This document shows, in pieces, positions 37,448 through 47,617 of a stretch of DNA of 64,000 nucleotides (position 1 is its first letter; every line of letters begins with the position of its first letter). The notes beneath the pieces were generated by a model. The model was not told the DNA's origin, did no database searches, and saw nothing but the letters and a program-made list of their open reading frames with translations. A program made the position numbers and the translations under genes. Source of the DNA: Brassica napus (Eukaryota > Streptophyta > Magnoliopsida > Brassicales > Brassicaceae); the NCBI RefSeq assembly GCF_020379485.1, contig NC_063452.1, positions 27,286,770 through 27,350,769 of the forward strand. The letters run 5' to 3'.

Positions 37448-39289
37448 CCAAATATGATATATAAGTTGATGTAAAAATTTATTTGTAATTATATTTATTT
37501 TATTTTTCACTATTGTGATATATAGTTTTAATATCAAGCACCCGCCAACATGCAGAAAATTCAGATCTTCTAATTTTCAGTAAAATATGAAAAAAATTTA
37601 GGTAATCAACAATGTTTTAGTTCCAGTGATGATGATAACAAATATAGTCTTATTGTCTGTAATGTGATTTGGTTAACTTTTCTCAATCTTTTATAAGTTC
37701 ATTACGAAGTGAAGAAGAAGACAGAGAGAGATAATAAAACAACCCATAGGCGCCAATCCATTGGAAAGAATGCTTTCTAGGAGATCCCAAGTTATAAGAA
37801 ATTCATCACCAAACCGGAGCTCTCGAGGCTCAAAACCATCATGTAAAGTTTCAAACACTAACATTACTTTTAGGAGAGGGAGAAGAACAACAAAGGGTAA
37901 CCAGGTTGCACTATTTTCTTTTCCAATTTATCTAATATTAAGAAGAAAAAAAACAATTTTCACAAGACCCAAGTGTTTGTGTTGAATAATAGTAAGGAGA
38001 ATTGTTTGTTAATGTTTCTTACAATCAAACCGGAGATAATGAGAGGAGCAAGTGGGTCACAGGTCGTACCACCTCTGCTGCCATCTCACCATCTGGGGTT
38101 GGAACCCTACAACTGCCTCTAATAAGAGGAACTACTAGGCCATTGTGCCACAGATGATAAAAAAAAATTAAGTCGAAGATAACTGATGAGTATTAAGATT
38201 TTGAATAAAACATCTATCATCTTTTTTTTTTTGAAAAACAGATGAATTTTGTCGGCCAATTATGTATTGCCCGTATCCCCTATTCAATAATTCAACTTTC
38301 TAAATTTGACTTACAAATAAGAAATTTGTGAATTTATGACACGGGTGAATTGGATATGAACACGAAGAAATAATATTTTACCATTGAATTCTGATCAATT
38401 AAGATTATTTATTTTTAAGATTTTTTATCATTTAAATTAGTATTTAAATATCTAGATGAAAGAAATTTTAAGTTATTATTAAGCTACAGAAATGGTATAT
38501 TAGTATCTTAAAAATGTTGCTTCATAAATTTGTAGTAGGAAATAGTTTTCATAATTTACGTCCCATGTTACAATATAAAAAACTTGCCCTAACAATAAAT
38601 AAAATTAAATAGCCAACTAATCATGGCAACTACAGTAAATTTAGTTGGACACATTCTCATGATGTTAGAAACTAACCACTACAATCCAAAAATAGAAACA
38701 AACTCATAGTTGGACTGCTTTTAAATAGGTACATGCGAATTACAATATTTACATTGCAAAACATACATTCTAACTCATTTTAAACTATATTATTGATCAA
38801 TGATGATGAAGCTTACACTATAGATCAGCCAAACATCTCTATTCAGGGAGTTGCAAAACATAAGTAATTGAAAAGATAAATTTGTTGTGGTGACAAGAAA
38901 TTATCTCCAAAATATTTAAGGTAATAACAAATATAAATTTAAAGGCTTATAATACATACTGATTAATAAATTTTATTTAAAAAGAAATTATTATTTAGCT
39001 AAGAAGATTATCATCAAGAAAACATAACTAAGAACAACTTTAATGCTACATATTCGGAGCTTTCTATGTATTCTAAACTCAATTTTAGTATTTTGGCAAA
39101 CAAATAAAAAAAATATTACAAAAATGAGAGAAAAAAGAAGTTTCATGCAACATTTAAACAACAAAAATCAGAGCATGTCTCTCCTAAGATACTATATTCT
39201 ACACACTAGATAGTTTATGAACACAAAAACATTGCACAATATTTGATATTAACATAACAAAATCATTTTTATAATTTAATTAGTAATTA
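34372..39289. other. Intergenic region, no gene recognised
   Basis: Several plus-strand frames (34667-35050, 37761-37985) were inspected and match no family I know. Frame 34667-35050 overlaps a pyrimidine-rich stretch that could be an old 5' UTR. 36780-37560 is very AT-rich with a TA microsatellite at 37411-37441. A tRNA-like SINE fragment at 38040-38165 is listed separately. Confidence 0.5.
38040..38165 (-). mobile_element. SINE-like fragment with tRNA A and B boxes (minus strand)
   Basis: The reverse complement reads ATCTGTGGCACAATGGCCTA then GTAGTTCC (A box) and GGGTTCCAACCCC (B box), like the head of a tRNA-derived SINE. Clear target duplications were not found, so the borders are approximate. 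Confidence 0.45.
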
Positions 39290-39316
39290 TCCGCGCGTAA
39301 CACTGAAAACGACCTA
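39285..39316 (+). mobile_element. Helitron-like 3' terminus
   Basis: CCGCGCGTAACACTGAAAACGACCTAG followed by T resembles a Helitron end whose hairpin has decayed (the family form is CCGCGCGTAGCGCGG). No matching 5' end was fixed. Confidence 0.4.
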
Positions 39317-39438
39317 GTTAATCTAAAAAAAAAAATTGGAAGCTAAAGGCTTTGTATTAGATGATAAATAGCAAAACGCAAGACCATCAGTAGTTTTGCA
39401 TAAAACGACATGAAAATCAATAGAAACTATGTAAGGAA

Positions 39439-40620
39439 CTAAAATAATACAACTAAACTTGCCCCCGTATGTTTTCTTTCTTTTCCTTTGATTAAAGCGA
39501 CCTTTGTGTGTTCCTCTTGGTTGATTCCTAATTGCACTAAACTTGGAACATAGGAAGAGAACACAAGTGGTTCATCAAGTACATGGTTTCTTGATTCTCC
39601 TATACGCACAGATTTCAGGTATCCATCTTGTCCAATGATGTGAGCGGTTTGAGAGTAACATATCTGGTGGCTCTTGGTTGGTTTATCTTCGAATACATTA
39701 CATACGGAAGCTCTCAGTTAGAGTTTCGGTGTTATAACCAAAGTCATCCGGAAAACCGTTGAGGGGTATCATCTCCACTTTCAAAAACTTGCTCCAGGAT
39801 ACGGCATCGTGCTCAATGTTAGTCGTAATCCAAATCTCCATTGTGCCTTCATGTTTATACAACACAGCCAGCTTCTCCTCTCCAACACAAGATAGAGCCA
39901 CGTTTTCAAACTCAGCTGTGTAGTGAAACGGCAGAGGCTGACAAAATCTCTCTGTAGTGAAATCAAAACAGAGTAAAACGTTTACAAGCTTTGCTGTGTT
40001 ATGTTGAGCAACAAAGTAAGTGTTTCCCTTCACAGACACGCCAGTTTGACAAAAATCTAGATCAAAGTCTGGTTCGATGTCAAGAAACCTCCAAGAACTA
40101 GTCTTAAAATCGAACAATTCGAAATAGAAAAGGGGGTGGTCTTTGTCATAGAAAAACCTTAAGATTCTGTGGTTACGATTGTTCTTGTCGTATCCGAAAC
40201 CAAACATGTCATGTAATCCGATATCACTACTGGCGGGTGGAATACATCTGGTTTGCCCCAGATACGGGTTCCACACCACCAGGTTGCTGTTTTTATCGAC
40301 GCATAACAATAAGCCACCACCGTGGAAAACTTGATCAATAATGGTTTGATCAAGTTTACTTATTTACTTTGTAGATTGATTAACCATGTCTCCTTCATAA
40401 TTATGGATTCCTTGGAGTTCAAGTCTCAAGGAACAAACCCTATAATTGATTACAGTGAACCCTAGAAACTGATTCCTTGCTGCTTCTTTACCAAAAACCT
40501 GAGTTTTCGATAAAGCGTTCACATTCTACAAGTACATCGCAGTTTTCTCAGAGATGTCAATGGAATCCTAGAGAGTATCTCCCTTACCAATTCCTCTGGA
40601 AGATTCGACATTGCCGTCAT
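39439..40620 (-). pseudogene. F-box protein with F-box-associated (FBA) domain, disabled
   Basis: On the minus strand the start MTAMSNLPEELVREILSRIP (40620) is a clean F-box, continuing LTSLRKLRCTCRM. A one-base loss near 40530 then shifts the frame: WNALSK is expected but a stop appears. The other frame resumes (KEAARNQFLGFTVINYRV) and meets TAA near 40365 just before ISKLDQTIIDQVFHGGGLLLC. The FBA domain is then open from about 40362 to 39698 (VVWNPYLGQTRCI, FGFGYD, SWRFLDIEPD). A further frameshift at about 39697 precedes the C terminus (TAHIIGQDGYLKSVRIGE, FSSYVPSLVQL) that ends at 39439. Such proteins are substrate receptors of SCF ubiquitin ligases and are often lost in Brassicaceae. 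Three lesions make this a pseudogene. Confidence 0.85.
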
Positions 40621-40935
40621 TATTCAAAGTTGCAAACAGAGTTTATAACTTCTAAGAGCATGTCCAATTAGTTTAATTATTAATTGTGTACTTTATGAAG
40701 TTTAGAACCCTAATTAGATTTGTCAAGGTCCCTTTGAGATTCTTAAATTTTTTTTTTTTAGAAGTTGAATTATTAAATTTAAATTTTACAAAACTTATAA
40801 ATTATTGGATTTCATAAAATTTAAATAAATATGACATAAAAACATATTAAAAATAGAAATACAAATTTATAATTAGAAATTTTAAACAAACACGAAAGAG
40901 GTAACAAAAGAGGGGTGTGAGTGAATGAAATTACC

Positions 40936-41061
40936 ATCTCTCTAATAGCAGTTGAGGCAACGGAAGGGATGTTTCTATAAGACAAACCAGGCACATCAAT
41001 GACATTTGATTGCTCCACAAGCTTTATGTCCAACTCCACAAGCTTTATATCTTCGCTCCAC
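40936..41061 (-). other. Exon-like open segment of unknown identity
   Basis: Flanked by TTTTTGCAG and by ATG|GTAATTTC on the minus strand, with an open frame giving DIKLVEQSNVIDVPGLSYRN. It contains a short internal duplication (ATAAAGCTTGTGGAG twice). It lies where the last exon of the ML-domain gene would be expected but does not resemble it. Function unknown. Confidence 0.3.
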
Positions 41062-41413
41062 CTGCAAAAACAGAACATGGCTCTCACGTTACATGTTTAT
41101 GTAAACCAATGAAAGGTAACACAAAAACAGAACATGGCATAGAGGATCAACATCTTTCGATCATGGTATAGAGATGTGAATCTAACACAGAAAGAGAAAC
41201 CAAATCCAACCAAAAAGATGGGCACTGATCTTAGGACTCTGTCATCTTTACCTTCACACACATTCAAACCAGTCATGTAATAATATCTCTATGTATTGCT
41301 CTATAACAAACTAAGCCTTATTTTCTCTATATTTATTCTGAATAAACCAATTGCAAGAGACGCTTCAAACTGAACAGCAAGAACCAATAAAAAAAGTGAA
41401 TCTTCAAACCTAC

Positions 41414-41537
41414 GGGAGGAGAGTAACCAGGAAGAACTTGAGAGTGTGCAACCAAGAAGTCTCCGGTTTCAACAGGACAAGTTGTCTCGGAGAAAAGGTC
41501 ATGAGTCTCAGAGTGAATGTGCCATCCAAAGTATGTA
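41414..41537 (-). pseudogene. ML-domain protein gene, 3' part (severed by CACTA 2)
   Basis: The minus-strand frame reads TYFGWHIHSETHDLFSETTC then PVETGDFLVAHSQVLPGYSPP, ending at a GT donor. This matches the central part of plant MD-2-related lipid-recognition (ML) proteins, small secreted or vacuolar lipid-binding proteins. The codons directly before it (LRMIEV) lie at 46353-46377 on the far side of the CACTA element, whose TSD (GTA) falls between them. The usual last exon (SYSLKMKM...) was not found downstream. Confidence 0.82.
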
Positions 41538-42125
41538 CACTACAAGAAAACAACAGCGGTTTTCCTCGTGAGTTCGTCGTAAAAGAGGGTTTACGAGGAA
41601 TTAGCGAGGAAAGGGGCTTTGTCGTTATACGTTCGTCGTAACGCATATTTCCTCGCTAATTCGTCGTAAAATAGCGAGGAAACCATTTCGTCGTAAAGAC
41701 GAAGAAAACAAATCGTCGTAAAGACCACATAGATAGCCCACGTAAGAATGTCGCTAGCGTTCCTCGTAAATACCACAAAAGCATTTCCTCGTAAACGACA
41801 CATACATATCTCGAAAGTATTTCCTTGTAAAATTCACGTAATTACCTTGAAATTCTTTCCTCGTAATTTTAACGTAAATACCTTGAAAGTATTTCCTCGT
41901 AAAATACTCGTTTAACATTTCTCCTGATTTCCTCGTAAATGTTCAACGTAAATAAGTCGTAGATTAGCTACGAATCTACTTCGTTTTATTATTTAATAAA
42001 TTTAAAAATATAATTAAAAATATTTAATTTATTAATAAAATTAAAATTTTAAAAATAAATAAATACGCAAATATTTTATATATAAATAAGTTTTGAATTT
42101 ATAATACAGCCACGGAAAAAAAGAA

Positions 42126-42754
42126 CTAAGAGTCGTGCATCGTCCGGAGGAATTCATCACTCCTCCTGTCTACATCCTCCTCGGCGTGTGTGTCGTCAGA
42201 TGGTCCCTCGCCTGGAATGGGATTTTGTCGTCGCATGTTCCTCAACATGGTCTTCCATTCCGGATTTGTGACCGCTATAAAGTCCATGAAGCCCTCGAGT
42301 CCACCCACACGAGCTGTGAACGCAGATTGCGTCGAGGCCAACTCGTTACGCAGCTGAGTGACTTCATCATCCCGTCGCTGACCATAAGACGATGTCGCTC
42401 TCGGAACATCGTTGACGGAACCAATCCCCAACGTCCGTCCCTTTTTTTAAGGGACAACCTTAAAAACAAAAAAATAAATATTGTTAGTAAAAATTTAAAG
42501 TTAAATTAGATGAATAATAAAAAAATTAAAATTTTAGAAAATTTACCTCCTCGTAAATCTTATCCCCTTCAAGTGTAGATAAGTTGACGGGTAATCCGTC
42601 GGTAGACTACTGGGTCAGCTGGGTCTGGCGGTCTTCAACCCGAGTAACCACGTCGTTGTAGATTTGCTCGGACTTGCCATCTACAAATACGCCCGCCTTG
42701 TTTTTGTGGGTCCTCTCGTAAAGTTCCATATAAAAAACATTTAAGAAAGTTAGA

Positions 42755-42798
<44 letters not shown>

Positions 42799-43716
42799 AT
42801 TATTTAATAAAATATTTAATTACCATTTCCAAACGGACACCGGCGTAGGGTTTTTGGCCCGTAGTGTGAAGCATCGGCCCGTTCTCGTGCTCATCGACCG
42901 TGTTACGGGAGTTAGAGCAAGACTGGGCGATTCTAATGGAATCAAGAAGACGCCAATTAACGGATGAGGCCATCCCACATATTCGTGGTGAGCTCAGCGG
43001 TTTGCCACGCTCATATCCCTTCACGATCCAATCACCCTTCCAGTTGGAGACAGTGTCCAACAAGCGAACTTTCACCTTCGCGTAAAATGCTTTCCTCACC
43101 CTCTCAGTGACCCCCAAGGCCCAATGATATTTTTGCTGTGGAAAAAATTAAATTAATAATTAGTTTTTTTAAAAGAAATATATATAAATCATGAAAAAAT
43201 TAAAGTATATATAATTAATTAATAGAAACTTACAGCGTAAATTTTGAACCACGTCTTTATGACGTAGTGAGGCGTCTTACTCCAGTTCGGATGTGGCATG
43301 GAGAAGTAACCTTTGATCCTGTCGGTTACGTCCGATGCAAGACATCCGTCAACCCCAAACCTGGAAAAAACAAATTTAAAATATAAATTATTTTATAATG
43401 TTATAAAAGAATTTTAAACGAATTAAAAAAATTAATGTAACATACCACAAAGTTCCGGTCGGTCGGGGTCGATGACTGGTAAACCTTCTCTGCCTGGCAG
43501 ACGAAGAATATCCTCGACAGTGTACTGCGAGTAAGGAGCACTCGGAGGCACCATCAAATCGGGATGAATATCGGCGGGCATCGGAGGAGCCATCGGAGGA
43601 GGCACAAGAGGAGGCATCGTCGGAGGAGCCATCGGAGGAGGCACATGAGGAACCGATGGTGCACTAGAAAAAGGAGACCGAGAGACTCTCTGAGAAGACT
43701 GAGTCTCGGGGACAGT
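42126..43716 (-). pseudogene. TNPA-like gene of CACTA 2, fused upstream to TNP2 remnant, with stop
   Basis: Exon-like blocks on the minus strand: 43446-43716 (ETVPETQSSQRVSRS, a proline/methionine-rich repeat, then YTVEDILRLPGREGLPVIDP), 43234-43360 (FGVDGCLASDVTDRIKGYF, NWSKTPHYVIKTWFKIYA), 42824-43135 (ALGVTERVRKAFYAK, DTVSNWKGDWIVKGYERG), about 42550-42730 (ELYERTHKNKAGVFVDGKS, with in-frame TAG at 42607-42609), and 42126-42431 ([20 protein letters not shown], coiled coil, ending at 42126). This is the PF03004 plant_transposase family. The acceptor before ELYERTH lacks AG. The protein is not intact. Confidence 0.82.
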
Positions 43717-44461
43717 CTCCCCAGTAGATCATGCAGTTGTCGATGCAAACATCTATCATCTCCGAAGGCAACCCAAGACTATAAACCAGTTTCTGAATCT
43801 CATAATAAGAATCAGCAGACACATTGTATTCCGGCAAATACTCTTTAAACAAGTCTGCCCATTCGTTCATGCAACTTTCAGATAGATTGTGATCAGTTTT
43901 AATATTCATCATTCTAGCAGCCAATGAAAAATTAGAGAGACCTTCTCTACAACCACTGTAAAGTGGTTGATTTGCCGCGTTTAACATTTCGTAAAACTTT
44001 TTTGCATCTATATTAGGTTCTTCGTCTTCATCATGAGCTACGAATGCATCAGCTACCATATCATGAACCCTATCATAATCTACCATCTCCTCCTGATGGT
44101 AATTATGTTCATTATGCAAATGATGATCAACCGGTTCTTCCTGAAAATTGCTATTACTACTACTAGCTTCATTCTGATCATAATTATAATCTTCTCCATG
44201 TTGAAACCAGATATAGTAATTTGGCGTGAAACCTCTATTTATTAAATGCTTCCAAACATTTTCACGATTTGCCAATTTCGAATTGTTGTATTTCCGACAA
44301 GGACAGAACATCTTACCGCTTTCTTGGACGAGTGGTGTGGAATCTACTTGATGCATAAATGTCTCCAGCCCTTCAAGGTATTCTTTCGTCACTCTCCTGT
44401 TAGCATCTCTGTGCATATACATCCACCTCCGCAACTCGAAAATATTTCCGGTGCCCGACAT
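43717..44461 (-). pseudogene. TNP2 transposase N-terminal remnant of CACTA 2
   Basis: Begins MSGTGNIFELRRWMYMHRDA and includes the transposase-associated domain (MFCPCRKYNNSK, VWKHLINRGFTPNYYIWFQHG). It continues to LVYSLGLPSEMIDVCIDNCM followed by IYW, the same position as residue about 240 of the CACTA 1 transposase. There it joins, at about 43717, sequence that belongs to the TNPA-like gene and stops in the shifted frame at 43664. More than 800 residues of TNP2 are deleted, including the whole DDE core. Confidence 0.88.
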
Positions 44462-44690
44462 TTTTTTCTTTCATGTTTTTTTTCCTTGTTTATGTGTTTA
44501 AAATGATGTTCAAACGTCCATATTTATAGAAAATTTTTTAGTTGAAAGTTTACTAGGAATTTACGACGAAATTTAGTTAGATAGCCGAAACAAAAAACGT
44601 GTTACAACTATAAAGTTGGTGGACTCGGAACTTTGTCGTTAAGTAAACGTAAAATATTTCCTCGTAAAGTAGACGCTATTATTACGTCCA

Positions 44691-46130
44691 CTACAAGAAA
44701 AAGTAAACATTGTGACTAGATATTATGACAAAAAGTTTGGTCACAATATTGCGACTATTTACGTACGGGGTAGTGACTAAATTTTTTTGTCACAAAATCG
44801 TGATTATTTAATCATAATTGTAACATAAAATATTACTATATTCCATCACTATTATAAAAGCGCAGTGGCAAGCAAGTTTTGACTTGAGCGCTGCCACCGA
44901 TCTTATATTCCATCACTATTACTAGCGATTCCGGCTTCATGCAGGCGAGTTGCAGCCTGCAATCCCCATGTTTATTTTTAAGGTTGGTCATTAAAATTTG
45001 GTTTGGGCCCAATACTAATAATTAAAAAAAGTTAAGCAAAAAGCATCCTTCCAGGATTTGAACTAGCGATTTGGTGTGTCAGAATATAAGGGTACGCAAC
45101 CAACTGACCTGCTTCATCTTTTCTTGAACATGATGAAAACACTAAAATTTATTTTTAACCTGTGTCAGTTGACACCCTAATGGACAACGTAGGTCCGCCT
45201 CTTAAAAACGATATTGCTTTAAAATTCAGACTCAAAATTTTATCTTTTCAAATTACTCTCACATCTATAATTGAAACCCCAAACTCTAATCATTAAATCA
45301 TAAAGATTAACCTTACACTTTAAGTGATAAATTACAATTGCTATAATATGCGTAAAACTAATATCTAACACTCATACAAAATTATAACATTATAATCTAA
45401 ACTTTAACCTCATACTTTATATCTGAACCTCAAAATGTATTCCCCAAACTCCAAACCCTAAATAATAAAGATAACCCTCGACACTTTAAATCATTGAAGT
45501 TAAAATCATAATAACCAAAATATAATCACTAATTATATATAAAAATATTTTAAAAAGTTACATATAAAATTTAATAAATTTAGTTAAAAAATATATAAAT
45601 TGAATTCACTACGTATAATATTATTAACCACCAAATTTAATATTTTATAAATCCTAACAGCAAACATTAAAACAAACTTGAAATCGTATACCCTAAACTC
45701 CAAATTCTATATCCTAACTCTATATACTTGAACTTATAACTTTAAGTCATATAAATTATATCACAAATCCTTTTAACAAACCTTAACTTTAAACATGTAC
45801 ATGAAACCCTATACCCTAAACTCTAAATCATAAATTATGTCTTAATCTTTAAAAAATATCATACAATTTTAAATATTAAACTATTACACCAACATATAAT
45901 CATTGATTAAGAATATATTTATTTTTAAAAAACATATAACCATTGAATACGTACACAAAATTAATCTATCTCTATCAAGCAAATCAATTAATTAAACTAC
46001 AAAACCAAAAATTAAACAAAACTAAATAACCATGTTTTGGTTTTGGCTCCAAATTATTTGGAATTGACATTAAATATTTTAGGTTTCCCACGTCAAAAAA
46101 AAGAAAGGTTTCCCACGTTTTGAGAATATG
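44691..46130 (+). mobile_element. Truncated CACTA-like element nested in CACTA 2
   Basis: A second terminus CACTACAAGAAAAAG begins at 44691, inside the right subterminal array of CACTA 2, followed by its own motif set (GTGACTA, GTCACAA). No matching end is found before the CACTA 2 motifs resume near 46130, so the 3' end is lost or unrecognised. The interior is AT-rich and non-coding, includes a tRNA-like segment in reverse (B-box-like GGATTTGAACT near 45053) and the 17-bp direct repeats listed below. Right border approximate. Confidence 0.55.
44838..44921. repeat. 50-bp segment between 17-bp perfect direct repeats
   Basis: ATATTCCATCACTATTA occurs at 44838-44854 and 44905-44921. The 50 bases between contain partly self-complementary GCGCAGTGGCA / TGCCAC-type sequence. 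It looks like a small insertion with a target duplication, possibly a truncated SINE. Confidence 0.6.
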
Positions 46131-46352
46131 CTCTATCTCATAAACTCGACGTCGAGTTTACGAGGAAACTATTTTTCCTCCTAAAAACCAAGTTATGTTA
46201 CGTCCTTTTTACGAGAAAATCGTTTATTTTACGACGAACTAACGTTGCTTTTTAATTTCCTCGTAAGATACTCGTAAAGTAGACGTAAATTTACGAGGAT
46301 TAAATTTCATCGTTATTTTTCTTCGCTATAGTTGTGTTTTCTTGTAGTGGTA

Positions 46353-46885
46353 ACTTCAATCATCCGTAATCCCACGCCCTTTTATTTAAAAGAAAAAACA
46401 CATATCATAAACGAATTGTTCATACTCCTTGAGAATCTAGTAAGAGCCTACAACCCTCAAAACCAGTAATCACATTGTCTCTCTCTATCATAAGTTCATA
46501 ACTAACACATTCATCATCATCACAAAGGAACCATCTTTCATTGGTATCAATGTAAAGTAAAAAAAGAAGCAACCTGTGTTGGCAGAGATGGTAAAGGTAG
46601 CTGGCTCGCCTCGAGCTATAGGATTAGGCGCTATATTAACCTCTTTCACTTTTAATTCATACTCTGCATTCTCCTCTGCAATTCAAGAAGAAAAAAAAAC
46701 GAAACTTTGAAACTATGAAACGATCAATTACAAGAGGCATGCATCACAAGAAGAAAGAGTAAAAAAGCTAAAAAGAAGAGACGGAGGAGTGTTAAATGTA
46801 CCACAGTATTGGACATCAGTGGTGGCGGCTCGAACAATCGTTGAGAAGACGAGGAGAAGAGAGACAAAGAGAGGAGGTTACAGAG
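46353..46885 (-). pseudogene. ML-domain protein gene, 5' part (signal peptide, exon 2, start of exon 3)
   Basis: Minus strand. Exon 1 ends at 46802 and encodes a hydrophobic leader and cleavage region (FVSLLLVFSTIVRAATTDVQYC). Exon 2 is 46574-46675 (EENAEYELKVKEVNIAPNPI, then ARGEPATFTISANT). Exon 3 starts near 46377 and is cut at 46353 (GLRMIEV), continuing at 41537. Leader, TDVQYC and GEPATFTIS are hallmarks of plant ML/MD-2 lipid-recognition proteins. No ATG is found in frame before a TAA at about 46883, and the phase of exon 3 does not fit exon 2, so the gene has decayed beyond the transposon insertion. Confidence 0.8.
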
Positions 46886-47617
46886 TCAAAGCTAATCTCA
46901 AAGAGAGAGGGACGTGAGAGACGCAAGACTCGTCACAGCTTCACCCTCCCAGACTTAAAGTGGGGAGTTCAGCGAAGTCTCAGGTGCATGAAGGTCCAAT
47001 CTCACGGCGGTGCTGACAATCAGAATCGAAGATTGGAGACGGAACGGTGGAGATCAGAGGAAGGGTTCGAAGAGTATAGAAAGAAGATGAAGGAATCGAC
47101 CAATACAAAAAGGGCACGTATGGGGTGCTCAGCGGTTCCAAAACTCCTTAGTTAGACACCGATTCTCTTGCCTTTTTCTTTTTTTCATTTCTTTTTTCGG
47201 TTTTTTTTTAAGAATCCCCTCTAAAAACGTCCATTGGAGGTGGTCTAAGCTTACCCTCCTTTGTTTTCTCTCTCTTTAGATTATAATTTATAAATAAAGT
47301 TAGGTCTCCTTTCTTTTCCTGTCATAGTTGTTATCTCTTTAATACATTTTAAGTTAAACTGTAGTCTGTAGATAATTATAAGGAAATATGCTGTCAATAA
47401 AACTAGGGGAAACTTTAGAAAAAGAAAAGTATTTTAATTATTTTATGAGAAATTGCATCTCATATCTCTATCGTATTATTTGATAAATCAGTTTTTTACG
47501 ATTGCGCTCATGTTAATTCTCACAAAAGTCAATAATATGAGTATCCTTAATGAATACAAAATTAATCCAAGTGCAAGAAACAAATTCTTCAAAAGCCTCA
47601 CCAAATATATAATAATA
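46886..47617. other. Intergenic, no gene recognised
   Basis: The open frame on the plus strand at 46796-47155 is antisense to the ML gene leader and arginine/glutamate-rich from purine bias; I do not accept it as a gene. The rest is AT-rich. Confidence 0.5.

Larger units (their letters stand above)
41538..46349 (-). mobile_element. CACTA transposon 2, 4,812 bp, deletion derivative, TSD GTA
   Basis: Terminal inverted repeats CACTACAAGAAAACA / TGTTTTCTTGTAGTG, with GTA at 41535-41537 and 46350-46352. The subterminal motifs differ from CACTA 1: TTTCCTCGTAAA / TTTACGAGGAA and ACGACGAA, so it belongs to another family using the same TIR. Inside are a TNPA-like gene with an in-frame stop and only the first quarter of the TNP2 gene, joined to each other. 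The transposase catalytic core is missing, so it can only move with help from another element. A third element start is nested at 44690. Confidence 0.94.

Noticed and set aside
39835..40310. Treating the FBA-domain frame as an intact short protein
   Set aside because: Its start is a TTG codon inside the domain; the F-box lies upstream in other frames separated by a frameshift and a stop.
46796..47155. 119-residue basic open frame on the plus strand
   Set aside because: Antisense to the ML-domain gene leader and exon 1; the minus-strand frame encodes a recognisable signal peptide and TDVQYC motif.
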